DNA of 64,000 nucleotides from Hyphomicrobiaceae bacterium (lineage in GTDB: Bacteria; Pseudomonadota; Alphaproteobacteria; Rhizobiales; Hyphomicrobiaceae): positions 216,745 to 280,744 of the forward strand of contig JAEUMD010000003.1 of NCBI GenBank assembly GCA_016793635.1, given 5' to 3'. Numbering within the stretch: position 1 is the stretch's first letter; each line of letters opens with the position of its first letter. The notes under the pieces were generated by a model. That model was not told the origin of the DNA and searched no databases. It saw only the letters and a program-made list of their open reading frames with translations. Position numbers and translations under genes: made by a program. Below are positions 8,553 to 17,610 of this stretch, piece after piece.

Positions 8553-9941
8553 ATGCCCTTCCGCCAGCGCATCAAGTCGACGACCTACGGCTTCGCCACT
8601 CTGGCCGAGCTGCTTGCCAAGGCGTCGCCCGCGCGCGCTGGAGATCGGCTCGCCGGCATCGCGGCTGAAAGTGCGGAGGAGAACGTCGCGGCCAAGATGG
8701 CGCTCGCCGACCTGCCGCTTCGCGACATTCTCGCCGAGCCGCTCGTCCCCTACGAGACGGACGAGGTGACGCGCCTCATTCTCGACACTCACGACACGGC
8801 CGCCTTCCAGGCCATCGCGAGCCTCACCGTCGGCGAGTTGCGCGAATTGCTGCTCGAACCCGCATCGGATAGCGCCGCACTCGCCCGGCTCGCGCCCGCC
8901 ATTACACCAGAGATCGCGGCGGCGGTATCGAAGCTGATGCGCAACCAGGACCTGATCCTCGCGGCGCGCAAATGCCGTGTCGTCACGCGGTTCCGTAACA
9001 CCATCGGTCTCGCCGGAACGATGGCCGTTCGCCTGCAACCCAATCACCCGACCGACGATCCCGCGGGCATTCTGGCCGCGATAGCCGATGGCCTCATGTA
9101 CGGCGCCGGCGATGCCGTCATCGGCATCAATCCCGCCACCGACTCGATCGCGCGCACGGATTCGCTGCTCCGCCTTCTCGACGATCTCATCGTTCGTTTC
9201 GCCATACCGACGCAGGCGTGCGTGCTGTCGCACGTCACGACGACGCTCGCACTGATGGAGAAAGGCGCGCCCGTCGATCTAGTCTTTCAGTCGATCGGCG
9301 GCACCGAAGGCGTCAACCGCTCGTTCGGCGTATCGCTCGCGATGCTCGCCGAAGCGCAAGAGGCAGCGCGTGCGTTGAAGCGCGACACACTCGGCGACAA
9401 CGTCATGTATTTCGAATCGGGACAGGGTTCGGCATTATCCGCCAATGCCCATCACGGCATCGATCAGCAAACTTGTGAGGCGCGCGCCTACGCTGTCGCC
9501 CGCGCGTTCTCGCCGCTGCTCGTCAACACCGTCGTCGGCTTCATCGGCCCCGAGTATCTCTACGACGGAAAGGAAATACTGCGGGCCGCGCTCGAGGACC
9601 ACTTCTGCGGAAAGCTCATGGGGCTGCCGATGGGTGTCGATGTCTGCTACACCAATCACGCCGAGGCGGACCAGGACGATATGGACGCCATACTGGCTGT
9701 GCTCGCCGCTGCCGGCGTCACCTACATCATGGGCGTGCCTGGGGCCGACGACGTCATGCTCGGCTATCAATCGACGTCGTTTCATGATGCCCTGTTCGTG
9801 CGGGAGGCATTCTCGCTCAAGCGCGCGCCCGAGTTCGAAGAGTGGCTGCGGGAGATGGACATCACGGACGAAGCCGGGCATCTGCTGCCGCCGCGTTCAG
9901 ACCACCGGCTCATCGCCAATGCCACGACACAACGGGGCTGA
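8553..9941 (+). CDS. eutB: Ethanolamine ammonia-lyase large subunit
   Basis: The protein has 462 residues, the normal EutB length. EutBC is an adenosylcobalamin enzyme that splits ethanolamine into acetaldehyde and ammonia; EutB is a TIM barrel carrying the active site. Family-typical segments seen are ANAHHGIDQQTCEARAY, GLPMGVDVCYTNHAEADQDD and GVTYIMGVPGADDVMLGYQS. eutC begins four bases after the stop. No microcompartment shell, EutA reactivase, permease or aldehyde dehydrogenase genes are near, so this is the free cytosolic form. No cobalamin riboswitch core is recognisable in the 295 bases upstream. Confidence 0.96.
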   Translation: MPFRQRIKSTTYGFATLAELLAKASPARAGDRLAGIAAESAEENVAAKMALADLPLRDILAEPLVPYETDEVTRLILDTHDTAAFQAIASLTVGELRELLLEPASDSAALARLAPAITPEIAAAVSKLMRNQDLILAARKCRVVTRFRNTIGLAGTMAVRLQPNHPTDDPAGILAAIADGLMYGAGDAVIGINPATDSIARTDSLLRLLDDLIVRFAIPTQACVLSHVTTTLALMEKGAPVDLVFQSIGGTEGVNRSFGVSLAMLAEAQEAARALKRDTLGDNVMYFESGQGSALSANAHHGIDQQTCEARAYAVARAFSPLLVNTVVGFIGPEYLYDGKEILRAALEDHFCGKLMGLPMGVDVCYTNHAEADQDDMDAILAVLAAAGVTYIMGVPGADDVMLGYQSTSFHDALFVREAFSLKRAPEFEEWLREMDITDEAGHLLPPRSDHRLIANATTQRG

Positions 9942-9945
9942 CGGA

Positions 9946-10725
9946 ATGAGAGAACGACCGCGCGACCCCTGGCTCTCGCTCGCCGCCCTGACACCGGCAC
10001 GCATCGCGCTAGGCCGTGCGGGCGCATCGCTGCCGACGCGCGAGGTGCTGTCGTTCGCGCTCGCGCATGCGCAGGCACGCGACGCCGTGCACGCGGGCCT
10101 CGATCGACCCGCGCTTGCTCGCAGTCTCGCGGCGCTCGGACTAGCGACGGTCGAAGTCGAAAGCGAAGCTGACGGGCGCGACCGCTATCTCGCACGACCG
10201 GATCTCGGCCGCCGTCTCGCCGCGCCATCGCGGGAGCGTCTCGAAAGCCTTGCACACGCTCCTTGCGATCTCTGCCTCATGGTTGGCGACGGTCTCTCTG
10301 CAACGGCAGTCGCCGAACATTCGCCAGCCTTGATTGGCGCCTTTCTCCCGCACGCCGCGCGACTCGGATTGAAACTGGCGGCGGTCGTGATCGCACGCGG
10401 CGCGCGCGTAGCCCTCGGCGACGATGTCGCGTTAACACTGAATGCCCGCGCGGTCGCCGTTCTGATCGGCGAGCGCCCGGGCCTCTCCGCGGCCGACAGC
10501 CTCGGCATCTATCTCACCTATGGCGCGCGTCCGGGCATGACGGACGCACAGAGAAACTGCATTTCCAACGTCCGTCCACTTGGTCTCGCGCCGTCCGAAG
10601 CCGCCGCCCGGCTCGCGTGGCTCGTCGAGGCCGCACTGTCACGCGGGATCACGGGCGTCGATTTGAAGGACGAGAGCGATGCCCTTTCCCATGCCGCCGC
10701 AGAGGCACCCACTTTGCCGCGCTGA
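9946..10725 (+). CDS. eutC: Ethanolamine ammonia-lyase small subunit
   Basis: The protein has 259 residues. The start ATG is four bases after the eutB stop and is preceded by ACGGA, so the two are translationally coupled. EutC supplies the Rossmann-like half of the cobalamin site at the EutB interface. Family features: LTPARIALGRAG near the N-terminus, DLCLMVGDGLSATAVAEH in the middle, and GARPGMTDAQRNCISNVRP near the C-terminus. A longer open frame begins within eutB but its first part is only the out-of-frame reading of eutB. Confidence 0.95.
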   Translation: MRERPRDPWLSLAALTPARIALGRAGASLPTREVLSFALAHAQARDAVHAGLDRPALARSLAALGLATVEVESEADGRDRYLARPDLGRRLAAPSRERLESLAHAPCDLCLMVGDGLSATAVAEHSPALIGAFLPHAARLGLKLAAVVIARGARVALGDDVALTLNARAVAVLIGERPGLSAADSLGIYLTYGARPGMTDAQRNCISNVRPLGLAPSEAAARLAWLVEAALSRGITGVDLKDESDALSHAAAEAPTLPR

Positions 10726-10851
10726 CATGAGCGGAGCGGCCGCTTGGATTGCTCCAGCCATCACATCGCCGCATCTCGCGGGCACCTCTCGACCATGAAG
10801 TTTGCTTTTGACATGGATGATTGTCGCCGCCGTTCTGGTCCGGTGGAATTG

Positions 10852-12138
10852 ATGCCGCAGGTTTGCCGACGCACGTTTGTCCGCATGCTCGGAGCATCGG
10901 CGCTACTCGGAGGCCTCCCCGTGCAATCTCCTTCCGCACGTTCGCCCGCGCGCCCGGAACCGGCAGTCGTTACGGGCGCCGCGGCACTCGCCGCTGCCGC
11001 GTTCGCCCCGCTTGCTGGTCATCGCATCGGCCTCATCACCAACCAGACGGGTCGCGTCGGAGACGACCATCTGGCCGACCTCCTCCGCGCGACACCCGGC
11101 GTTCGATTGACCGCAATATTCGCACCCGAGCACGGCTTTCGCGGAACCGCGGAGGCCGGCGCCAGCGTCGCGCACGGCGTAGACCGCAAGACCGGCGTTC
11201 CAGTGCGAAGCCTCTATGGCGCGACGCGCAAGCCCACGCCCACGATGCTGCGCGATATCGACCTCCTGGTCTTCGACATCCAGGACGTCGGCGTGCGCTT
11301 CTACACCTACATTTCGACGATGGGGCTGGCGATGCAGGCCGCCGCCGCCCGCCGCATTCCCTTCATCGTGCTCGATCGCGCCAACCCGCTCGGCGGGGAA
11401 GACGTCTCTGGCTTCATGCTCGACACCGCACTCAAGTCGTTCGTCGGTCAGTATCCGATGCCGATCGTGCACGGCATGACGGTTGGCGAGATCGCCCGCA
11501 TGATCAAGGGTGAGCAATGGCTCGATGGCCTCGAGGGGCTGGACCTCTCCATCGTCGAGATGAAAGGCTGGCGGCGGGGAATGCGCTGGCCAGAAACTCG
11601 GCTCGACTGGATACCGACGAGCCCCAACGTGCCAACGTTCGAGACCGCTCTCGCCTATCCAGGGATCGGCCTCGTCGGCGAGACGCTGGTCAACGAAGGC
11701 CGCGGCACGCCGCATCCGTTCCTGCGTTTCGGCGCCCCATGGCTCGACGCGCGGAACGCCGCCGATGCGCTTAACGCCGCGTCTCTCGCCGGTGCCCGCT
11801 TCGCTCCGCTCCGCTATAAGCCGCGCTCCATTCCACACGTTGCCGCAGACCCGCGCTTCGTCGGCGAGGAAATCCCAGGGGTACATATCGAAATTGCCAA
11901 CGCCTCGGCCTATCGGCCGCTGGAGGTCGGCATGCACGTGCTCGCGTATCTGCGCAAGGCGAGCCGCGCGGCGGGAGCGCCGCTGTTCGGCAAGCTCACG
12001 ATGTTTCACGCGACTTCCGGAACCAAGCGGCTGCACGCAATGATCGAGCGTGGCGTTAGTGGAAGCGCACTCGTCGCCTCATGGGCGGACGAGGCCGAGC
12101 GGTTCAGGCGCCGTCGCGAGCGCTATCTCATCTATTGA
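10852..12138 (+). CDS. DUF1343 family exported protein (NamZ-like exo-N-acetylmuramidase)
   Basis: The protein has 428 residues from the chosen ATG. The N-terminus has a twin-arginine-type signal (CRRTFVRMLGASALLGGL), which favours this start over upstream codons in the same frame. The mature part has the DUF1343 signature stretches GLITNQTGRVG, TAIFAPEHGFRGTAEAG, DIQDVGVRFYTYISTM and DRANPLGGEDVSG. Members such as B. subtilis NamZ release N-acetylmuramic acid from the non-reducing end of peptidoglycan fragments. That suggests periplasmic cell-wall turnover here; the substrate is inferred from family only. It lies downstream of eutBC with a 126-base gap, so co-transcription is possible but not shown. 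Confidence 0.88.
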   Translation: MPQVCRRTFVRMLGASALLGGLPVQSPSARSPARPEPAVVTGAAALAAAAFAPLAGHRIGLITNQTGRVGDDHLADLLRATPGVRLTAIFAPEHGFRGTAEAGASVAHGVDRKTGVPVRSLYGATRKPTPTMLRDIDLLVFDIQDVGVRFYTYISTMGLAMQAAAARRIPFIVLDRANPLGGEDVSGFMLDTALKSFVGQYPMPIVHGMTVGEIARMIKGEQWLDGLEGLDLSIVEMKGWRRGMRWPETRLDWIPTSPNVPTFETALAYPGIGLVGETLVNEGRGTPHPFLRFGAPWLDARNAADALNAASLAGARFAPLRYKPRSIPHVAADPRFVGEEIPGVHIEIANASAYRPLEVGMHVLAYLRKASRAAGAPLFGKLTMFHATSGTKRLHAMIERGVSGSALVASWADEAERFRRRRERYLIY

Positions 12139-12271
12139 CGCAGCCCCGCCGTCACCGACACGCACCTTCACCGTTCTGGGTTGCGGCGAAGCCCCAGGGC
12201 GCGGCCGGTCGCGAATGAAATTCACAACGTGGATGGATCGCGGACGTCATTCAAACAATGACCATCGGACT

Positions 12272-13282
12272 CTAGACGGACCGCAACGGAAGGTTCACGA
12301 GCAGGTTCTGCGGCTTCATCCGCAAGCGCTTCGCGGTACTCATGGCAAGCCCGAGATAGATCGGCTTGCCGGCGACGCGCTCAATTACAGGCGCACCCGC
12401 GGCAAGTCGCATCCGAAAGAGAGCGAGAATGCGTGCGTTGTCCTCCAGCGACGTACCCCGCCCCTCGTACAGCGCGTTGAGAATGCCGGTCGCCTCGGCG
12501 TCGAGCCCGACATGCCAACGCCAATCGGCGTCGTCGATGCGCTGCAACGGCTCGATACGCGCCTCGATGCCGAGGAGGTGTGCCAGCCAGGATTCGAGAA
12601 CCCTTGCCAACGCATCGAGCGCGGGCCGCCCGAACCGTAGATCGACGACCGTATCGAAGCTGTCAGATCGGCCCCAGTACAACGCCTTGTTGTCGTCGTC
12701 GAGCACATCGAGGTCGACGCGACGTTGCGGCGTTCCGGTCGCGGCAAGCAGCGCGCCGATTCCGGATTGGGGCCGCGCCTTGAGCTCGACCGTCTCCTCG
12801 TCCGCCAGCAGCACTCGCCCTTCATCCGTCGAAACGTTCTGCACGCGAAAAAGCAGCTCGGCGGCGCGCAACCGCATCGGGTCGTCGGCGCGCGACAAAA
12901 CGTTGCGCAGAATAACGTGCACCAACTGATCGAGAAACAGCGCGGGAAACTCCACCTGGTCCCGTCGTGCGATGTCGAGATAGGTGGCTTCGATGGTTCC
13001 GTTCGCAACGAGCGCGTCGCGGAAGGCGAGAACGAGCCGATAGTTGTCGGCGGCATCGGCATCGGCGAGCGACGCGAGGCGATCCGCGCCCACGGCCATG
13101 AGCGGATCCAGGATCAGATCGTCGTAGAGCTTGAGCTCGGCCGGGCACGATGTCTCGATCGGCCGCAGCTCGGGACGCGCGAAATAGGCACGCAAATAAT
13201 CCGGTGTCACCTCGAGCAATCCGCCGTTGCCGACACGCAGCAAATGCATACCCGCCGAGGTCCAGAAATTCCGCCCGCTCAT
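12272..13282 (-). CDS. DUF6352-like protein of unknown function
   Basis: The protein has 336 residues, no signal peptide and no membrane segments. It reads as a soluble alpha/beta protein (FWTSAGMHLLRVGNGG at the N-terminus) and resembles what I remember as DUF6352. Its ATG overlaps the stop of the upstream gene by four bases (ATGA), so it is translationally coupled and is the last gene of the formate dehydrogenase / DsrMK-like operon. I recognise no catalytic motif. Its conserved place in the cluster suggests an assembly or maturation role, which is an inference. Confidence 0.8.
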   Translation of the reverse strand: MSGRNFWTSAGMHLLRVGNGGLLEVTPDYLRAYFARPELRPIETSCPAELKLYDDLILDPLMAVGADRLASLADADAADNYRLVLAFRDALVANGTIEATYLDIARRDQVEFPALFLDQLVHVILRNVLSRADDPMRLRAAELLFRVQNVSTDEGRVLLADEETVELKARPQSGIGALLAATGTPQRRVDLDVLDDDNKALYWGRSDSFDTVVDLRFGRPALDALARVLESWLAHLLGIEARIEPLQRIDDADWRWHVGLDAEATGILNALYEGRGTSLEDNARILALFRMRLAAGAPVIERVAGKPIYLGLAMSTAKRLRMKPQNLLVNLPLRSV

Positions 13283-13746
13283 AAAGTTTCCCTCTGGCCT
13301 TCCCCATCCGGCCGAGCGTCGATCGCGCGGAACGCCTCGCGGATCCGCCCATCTTCGTCGAACGTTCGACTCACCGTCAGCAGAGAATTGAGCGCGAGAC
13401 CTTGCGCGAGATCGGCGGCGAACTGCACCTCCTCGCGCGCCGCTTCGAGCGCCGTGTCACGATCCGGTGCGCCCCAATCGTCGACGAAATGGCTGGCGAG
13501 CGCGTCGAGCAGCGTCGCGCGATCCTTCGCCGTCGCTTCGCCGACGCTGACGAACGTCGCGCGGCCAAGACTCGGCAGCCCGAGAAAGCCGTTGGCGAAC
13601 GCCTGCCGCGTCTTGCCCGTCAGGTGCTCCGGAGAAAGATGCGCGAAGGCGAACGCGCCGGATACGGCCCACTCGTCGGGCTGCGCCGCGCGGTCGAACA
13701 CGCGCGCGTCGGACCCGTCGAAAACGATGACGCGCAGAAGCTTCAC
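13279..13746 (-). CDS. DUF6505-like protein of unknown function
   Basis: The protein has 155 residues. I place the start at the GTG that overlaps the upstream stop in a GTGA arrangement; the open frame extends only seven codons further. The N-terminus reads VKLLRVIVFDGSDARVF, followed by an acidic region typical of a small soluble protein. Its own stop overlaps the next start by four bases. It resembles the family I know as DUF6505. No cofactor-binding motif is visible. Tight coupling with the ligase-like gene before it and the DUF6352-like gene after it suggests the three act together. Confidence 0.78.
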   Translation of the reverse strand: MKLLRVIVFDGSDARVFDRAAQPDEWAVSGAFAFAHLSPEHLTGKTRQAFANGFLGLPSLGRATFVSVGEATAKDRATLLDALASHFVDDWGAPDRDTALEAAREEVQFAADLAQGLALNSLLTVSRTFDEDGRIREAFRAIDARPDGEGQRETL

Positions 13747-14447
13747 GCGACCTGCTCCCCGCGCCACGCCAGCAGATCGATCGCGTCGCTCAGGGCCGTG
13801 GGTGGCGCGGCATCCGGTGTGCGCGCGATCATCCCCGCGCTGTCGTCGAGTGTCGCGCCATTTTCCGCAAGTGCCGTCCAGCGGTCGCTAACAGGCTCGA
13901 AACCCTCGTGGCTCCACACGTCGAGCCAAGCCAGAACATGTGCTGCGTAAGACTGGAGGACGAGGCTGCGCGTCAGCTCCCCACCACCTTCGGCGTGAAC
14001 CGTGGTCTGCTCGGGTCGATCGCCCGGCTCTCCGCCACCGACCGGCAATTCGAGGCGCAGTAGAATGCCGATCGCCAGCCAGTCCGGCGTCTCGTCGAGA
14101 TTAGCCGTGGACGAGGCCAGCCGCAGCTGGCCAGCGGCACCGCCATTAATGGCGATGGTGTCGGGCCAGCGCAACGTGATCGCCGTCTTAGGTGGCATCA
14201 GCACACCGAGACAATCGGCGAGCGCCACCATCGCCAGCGGGCCCATCTGAAGCGAAGGCGCGAGCGCGATCTCCGGCTCGAGTATGAGCGCGATCTCGGC
14301 GCGATCGTTGGCGCGGCTCCACACGATATCGCCAGCCCCGATCTCCTGTGTCGCGGCGAGGCGGCACGCGTGCTCGAACGCCGCCACCGGCGGCGAGACC
14401 GCCAGTGGCGTCAGTAGCGGCGGAAACTTGGGATCTTCGAACAGCAT
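13743..14447 (-). CDS. Biotin/lipoate-protein-ligase-like protein lacking the catalytic lysine
   Basis: The protein has 234 residues. It has the fold signature of the BPL/LplA/LipB superfamily: FPPLLTPLAVSPPVAAFEHA at the N-terminus, RWPDTIAINGGAAGQLRL at 93-110 and WLAIGILLRLEL after it, matching the KWPND, ligase loop and GIGIN regions of biotin ligases. By eye, the catalytic lysine position of BirA-type ligases is Gly103, and the Gly/Arg-rich adenylate-binding loop is absent. It may therefore bind a lipoyl- or biotinyl-like group or a carrier protein rather than catalyse ligation. It sits in the formate dehydrogenase operon and overlaps the DUF6505-like gene by four bases. Confidence 0.82.
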   Translation of the reverse strand: MLFEDPKFPPLLTPLAVSPPVAAFEHACRLAATQEIGAGDIVWSRANDRAEIALILEPEIALAPSLQMGPLAMVALADCLGVLMPPKTAITLRWPDTIAINGGAAGQLRLASSTANLDETPDWLAIGILLRLELPVGGGEPGDRPEQTTVHAEGGGELTRSLVLQSYAAHVLAWLDVWSHEGFEPVSDRWTALAENGATLDDSAGMIARTPDAAPPTALSDAIDLLAWRGEQVA

Positions 14448-14528
14448 CAGGCCCAGCGCGTTCTCGCTTCAGGTCACGATCAGATGAGAGGGGATCGCGG
14501 AGCGCATCGCTCTTCAACCGATCAAGCT

Positions 14529-14735
14529 CTAACCGAGCGTGATCTCCTCCTCGACGACGTGGTTCAGTGGCGTTCCCTCCGCGGTCAGCACCATACGCAC
14601 CTTGAGCGTCCCTTTTCCAGCAAGACCGCCCTCGCGCACGATGCGTTCGATCTGCTGCTGCGAGGTGACGCCAACCTGCTTCAGGAACTTTCTCATCGAC
14701 ATGTTGAAACGGTCTTCGGCGGTCTCACTCGACAT
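14529..14735 (-). CDS. DUF6494-like small protein
   Basis: The protein has 68 residues. GGAGA stands five bases before the ATG. The N-terminal half, FNMSMRKFLKQVGVTSQQQI, is helical and matches a small family I remember as DUF6494; the second half carries two short beta strands (TLKVRMVLTAEG). It has no cysteines and no membrane segment. It lies twelve bases after the WD40-cytochrome gene, so it is in the same transcript. The function is unknown. Confidence 0.8.
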   Translation of the reverse strand: MSSETAEDRFNMSMRKFLKQVGVTSQQQIERIVREGGLAGKGTLKVRMVLTAEGTPLNHVVEEEITLG

Positions 14736-14747
14736 TTCGGCTCTCCG

Positions 14748-16244
14748 TCAATGTGGTTTCGTCACGTCCTTGAGGTACGCGATCAAGGCGTCGCGCCGGG
14801 CCGGATCGGTGATACGTTGCAAGGGCATCTTCGAGCCGGGAGTGTAGTGATCCGGCCCGAGCTCGAACAGTTTCGAGATCGTCTCGTCGTTCCACACGAT
14901 GCCGAGAGAGCGCAACGCCGGGGAATAGGGATAGCCCGGCACCTCGCCCGAGCGGCGACCGAACAGTCCATAGAGCGTTGGCCCCGCGCGGTTACCGCCG
15001 TCCCTCTCGACCGTATGACAGACACTGCACTTGCGCGCGAATTCACGCTCTCCGCTGCTCATGTCACCCGCGCCCGAGGATTCCTCCCCTCCGACCTGAA
15101 AGCGGCGCGGAAACTCACCCGAAACGGGCTCGAATGGCTTGCGCGGTGTGACCTGCCAAAGCGATACGAAATCGTCGAGGCCGCCGTAGTAGACGGCGCG
15201 CCCGTCGTTCGCGAAACGCAGCGCCCAGACCGGACCTCGCGGATTGACGTGCTCCTCGATCAACTTCCAGTCGCCGAAACGGAGCACGCGCACCACCCCG
15301 TCGCCGCCGCCCGTCGCGACGAGGCCGGGCTTTTCGATAACATCAAGCGAGAGCACCGGGCGCTCGTGCGACGGTAACTCGGCGACAACCTGTCCGCTCT
15401 CGCCATCGACGACACCGCCAGCGCCGTTGAGCGCGCCCCAGGCCATCTGCTCGGTGCCCGGCACACGCGCGAGAACGTTGATGCCCCAGCCGTGCTTGTA
15501 CACCGGCCGCAGATAGCGCCCATCCGCGCGATCCCACGCGGCGATGGTGCCATCGTAGCTGCCCGTGTAGACGGTCTCGCCCGAGCCTGAAAAAACGACG
15601 GCGTTGACTGGGCCCTTGTGGCCATTGAGGACGGGCCCCGCCTCGAGCTTCTCGAGGTCCCAGAGCCTTGCCGTGCGATCCCAGCTCGCCGTCGCCGCGT
15701 AGCGACCATCCTCGGAGACCGAGATCGCGACGATCTTGGCGGAATGGCCCGTGAAACGATGTATCAGCTCACCGGACTCGAGATCCCAGAGCCACACGAC
15801 ACCATCGTCACCCGCAGCCACCGCGCGTCTCGGCTTCTGGTTCTTCGACGGTACGAACGCGACGGCATTCACCGCGCCCTCGTGCCGGTCGAAGCGATGC
15901 ATCAGGCGCGGCGCGGCACCTGCCACATCCCATAACACCATCGCGTAATCGAAGCTGCCGCTCAGCACGAGGCTCGCGCCGAGATCGACCGCAAGCGCTT
16001 TGATGGGACCGCCATGTCCGACAAGGCTGCCCTCCGCAGCGCGGCCGGCAGACTTGGCAGCCCGCGTCTCCAGCGCTTTCCGCACATCCGCGCCCGTGAG
16101 CTCCGCGTCCTTCTCGCTCGGCACCGCTCCAGCGTGCACCTCGCCGGCATGACCGAACCATCCAGCGACGAGGAGTGCCAGCAGGATGATTGCGAACGAG
16201 GAGCACCAAGCGGCGCTCAGCTTCGCTCTTAGACCAAGTGGCAT
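14748..16244 (-). CDS. Exported WD40 beta-propeller fused to a c-type cytochrome
   Basis: The protein has 498 residues. A signal or anchor helix lies at about 13-30 (FAIILLALLVAGWFG). Several WD40 repeats follow to about residue 385, with typical LWD ends (VLWDV, LWDLESGEL, RLWDL). A mono-heme class I cytochrome c domain ends the protein: the heme motif CSVCH is at 406-410 and the likely axial Met473 is in GSKM. The cytochrome therefore faces the periplasm. In this operon it could be the electron partner of the formate dehydrogenase or of the DsrMK-like pair, with the propeller as docking surface; this is inference. The start is the in-frame ATG before the signal, with only a weak ribosome binding site. 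Confidence 0.88.
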   Translation of the reverse strand: MPLGLRAKLSAAWCSSFAIILLALLVAGWFGHAGEVHAGAVPSEKDAELTGADVRKALETRAAKSAGRAAEGSLVGHGGPIKALAVDLGASLVLSGSFDYAMVLWDVAGAAPRLMHRFDRHEGAVNAVAFVPSKNQKPRRAVAAGDDGVVWLWDLESGELIHRFTGHSAKIVAISVSEDGRYAATASWDRTARLWDLEKLEAGPVLNGHKGPVNAVVFSGSGETVYTGSYDGTIAAWDRADGRYLRPVYKHGWGINVLARVPGTEQMAWGALNGAGGVVDGESGQVVAELPSHERPVLSLDVIEKPGLVATGGGDGVVRVLRFGDWKLIEEHVNPRGPVWALRFANDGRAVYYGGLDDFVSLWQVTPRKPFEPVSGEFPRRFQVGGEESSGAGDMSSGEREFARKCSVCHTVERDGGNRAGPTLYGLFGRRSGEVPGYPYSPALRSLGIVWNDETISKLFELGPDHYTPGSKMPLQRITDPARRDALIAYLKDVTKPH

Positions 16245-16284
16245 CGCTAGACGCCTGTTCGAACCAACACGCGGACGCAGCCTG

Positions 16285-17610
16285 TCAGTCCTTCAGGTGC
16301 TCGGCAATGAATTCGCCAAGGCCAATGACCGGCATCGCGTACTCGTAGTTTTCCAACCCTTCCTCCAGCGTTGTCCGGCAATTCGCGCAGGGCGATACGA
16401 CGAGTTCGAGACCGTCGACCGCCTTGAACTGCGCGAGCTTGCAGGAGAACGCTGCGTTCATGTTCTCGTGGGCGCGCGGATTCGCGGAGACGCCGCCACC
16501 GCCGCCGCAACACAGGTTCGTGACGCCGCTCATCGGCATCTCGACGAAATTGTCACTGACGTGATCGATCAGCGCGCGCGGCTCGTCGAGAAGACCGCCA
16601 CGGCGCACGATCTGGCAGGGGTCGTGCAGCGTGATGCGCCGCTTGTCCTTGTCGCGCATCTCGAGACGGCCTTCGCGACGCAGCTTGTCGAGCACCTCGA
16701 GAATGTGCACCACCTCGAACTTGTACTGGCGCCCCATCAGGTTCGGCCCCTCCCAGCGCAACGCGCCATAGGCGTGTCCGCATTCGGGGCTGATCACGTA
16801 CTTGACGCCCAGCTCCTCGGCGGCATCGACGACACGCGATACGAGCGTGCGCGCCGTCTCGCGCGAGCCGATCTGAACACCGACGTTGGTCGCCTCGAAC
16901 GCCTTGGTCGAGATGGTCCAATCGACACCGGCCTTGGCGAAGATGCGCGCAAGCGAGCCGATGACCTCGGGATACCCCATCACCTCCATGGCCGACAGGA
17001 TGACCATGTAGTCTGCACCCTGCTTGTCGAGGGCGACGGGTATGCCCGTTTCCTTTTCCTGGCTGGCGATGGTCGCCTTGAGCGCCTTGGGCGTGACGTT
17101 CATGGGGCTGCCGGTGCGCAGAGCATTGGCTTCAGCGGAGCGCAGACCCTCTGGTGCGAGATCGGCGGCGACGAAGCCTTCGCGCATCTTGCGAACGCTG
17201 CCGGCGATGTCGATGCCCATCGGGCAAACCAGCGTGCAGCGGCCACACATGTTGCACGAGTCGTAGACGAGCTCCGACCACTCCTGAAGCTCCTCGAACG
17301 TCAGCTCGGCCGGCGCCAGTCCAATGCCGCGCATCAGCGTCGAGAACGGCGCCTTATGACGCTTGTAGGCCTTCACTAGCGGTTTCAGCTTGTAGGTCGG
17401 CGTATAGCGCGGATCGTTGGTGGAGAGATAGAAGTGGCACGCCTCGGCGCATTCACCGCAATGCACGCAGGCATCGAGGTAAGAGGCGATGGCCGCGTCC
17501 GTCACCTTGAGAAACATGTCGACGGCGGCGGCGGCGCGCGTTCCTTCGCCCGCGGCGGCGGAACGTTCAGCCGAGGCGGCCGGAGTAGCGGTTGCAGCGA
17601 CAGCGGTCAT
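16285..17610 (-). CDS. DsrK/TmcB/HdrD-like (Fe-S)-binding CCG-domain protein
   Basis: The protein has 441 residues. Two [4Fe-4S] ferredoxin motifs lie near the N-terminus: Cys48, 51, 54, 58 (CVHCGECAEAC) and Cys119, 122, 125, 129 (CNMCGRCTLVC). The C-terminal half is a heterodisulfide-reductase-type cysteine-rich region with HDPCQ, NLCCGGGGG and SPCANCR, the arrangement that holds a non-cubane [4Fe-4S] cluster able to act on thiols or disulfides. It is cytosolic. The ATG at 17610 overlaps the stop of the preceding membrane cytochrome b gene by four bases, the DsrM-DsrK type of pairing. The partner substrate is unknown. Confidence 0.9.
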   Translation of the reverse strand: MTAVAATATPAASAERSAAAGEGTRAAAAVDMFLKVTDAAIASYLDACVHCGECAEACHFYLSTNDPRYTPTYKLKPLVKAYKRHKAPFSTLMRGIGLAPAELTFEELQEWSELVYDSCNMCGRCTLVCPMGIDIAGSVRKMREGFVAADLAPEGLRSAEANALRTGSPMNVTPKALKATIASQEKETGIPVALDKQGADYMVILSAMEVMGYPEVIGSLARIFAKAGVDWTISTKAFEATNVGVQIGSRETARTLVSRVVDAAEELGVKYVISPECGHAYGALRWEGPNLMGRQYKFEVVHILEVLDKLRREGRLEMRDKDKRRITLHDPCQIVRRGGLLDEPRALIDHVSDNFVEMPMSGVTNLCCGGGGGVSANPRAHENMNAAFSCKLAQFKAVDGLELVVSPCANCRTTLEEGLENYEYAMPVIGLGEFIAEHLKD

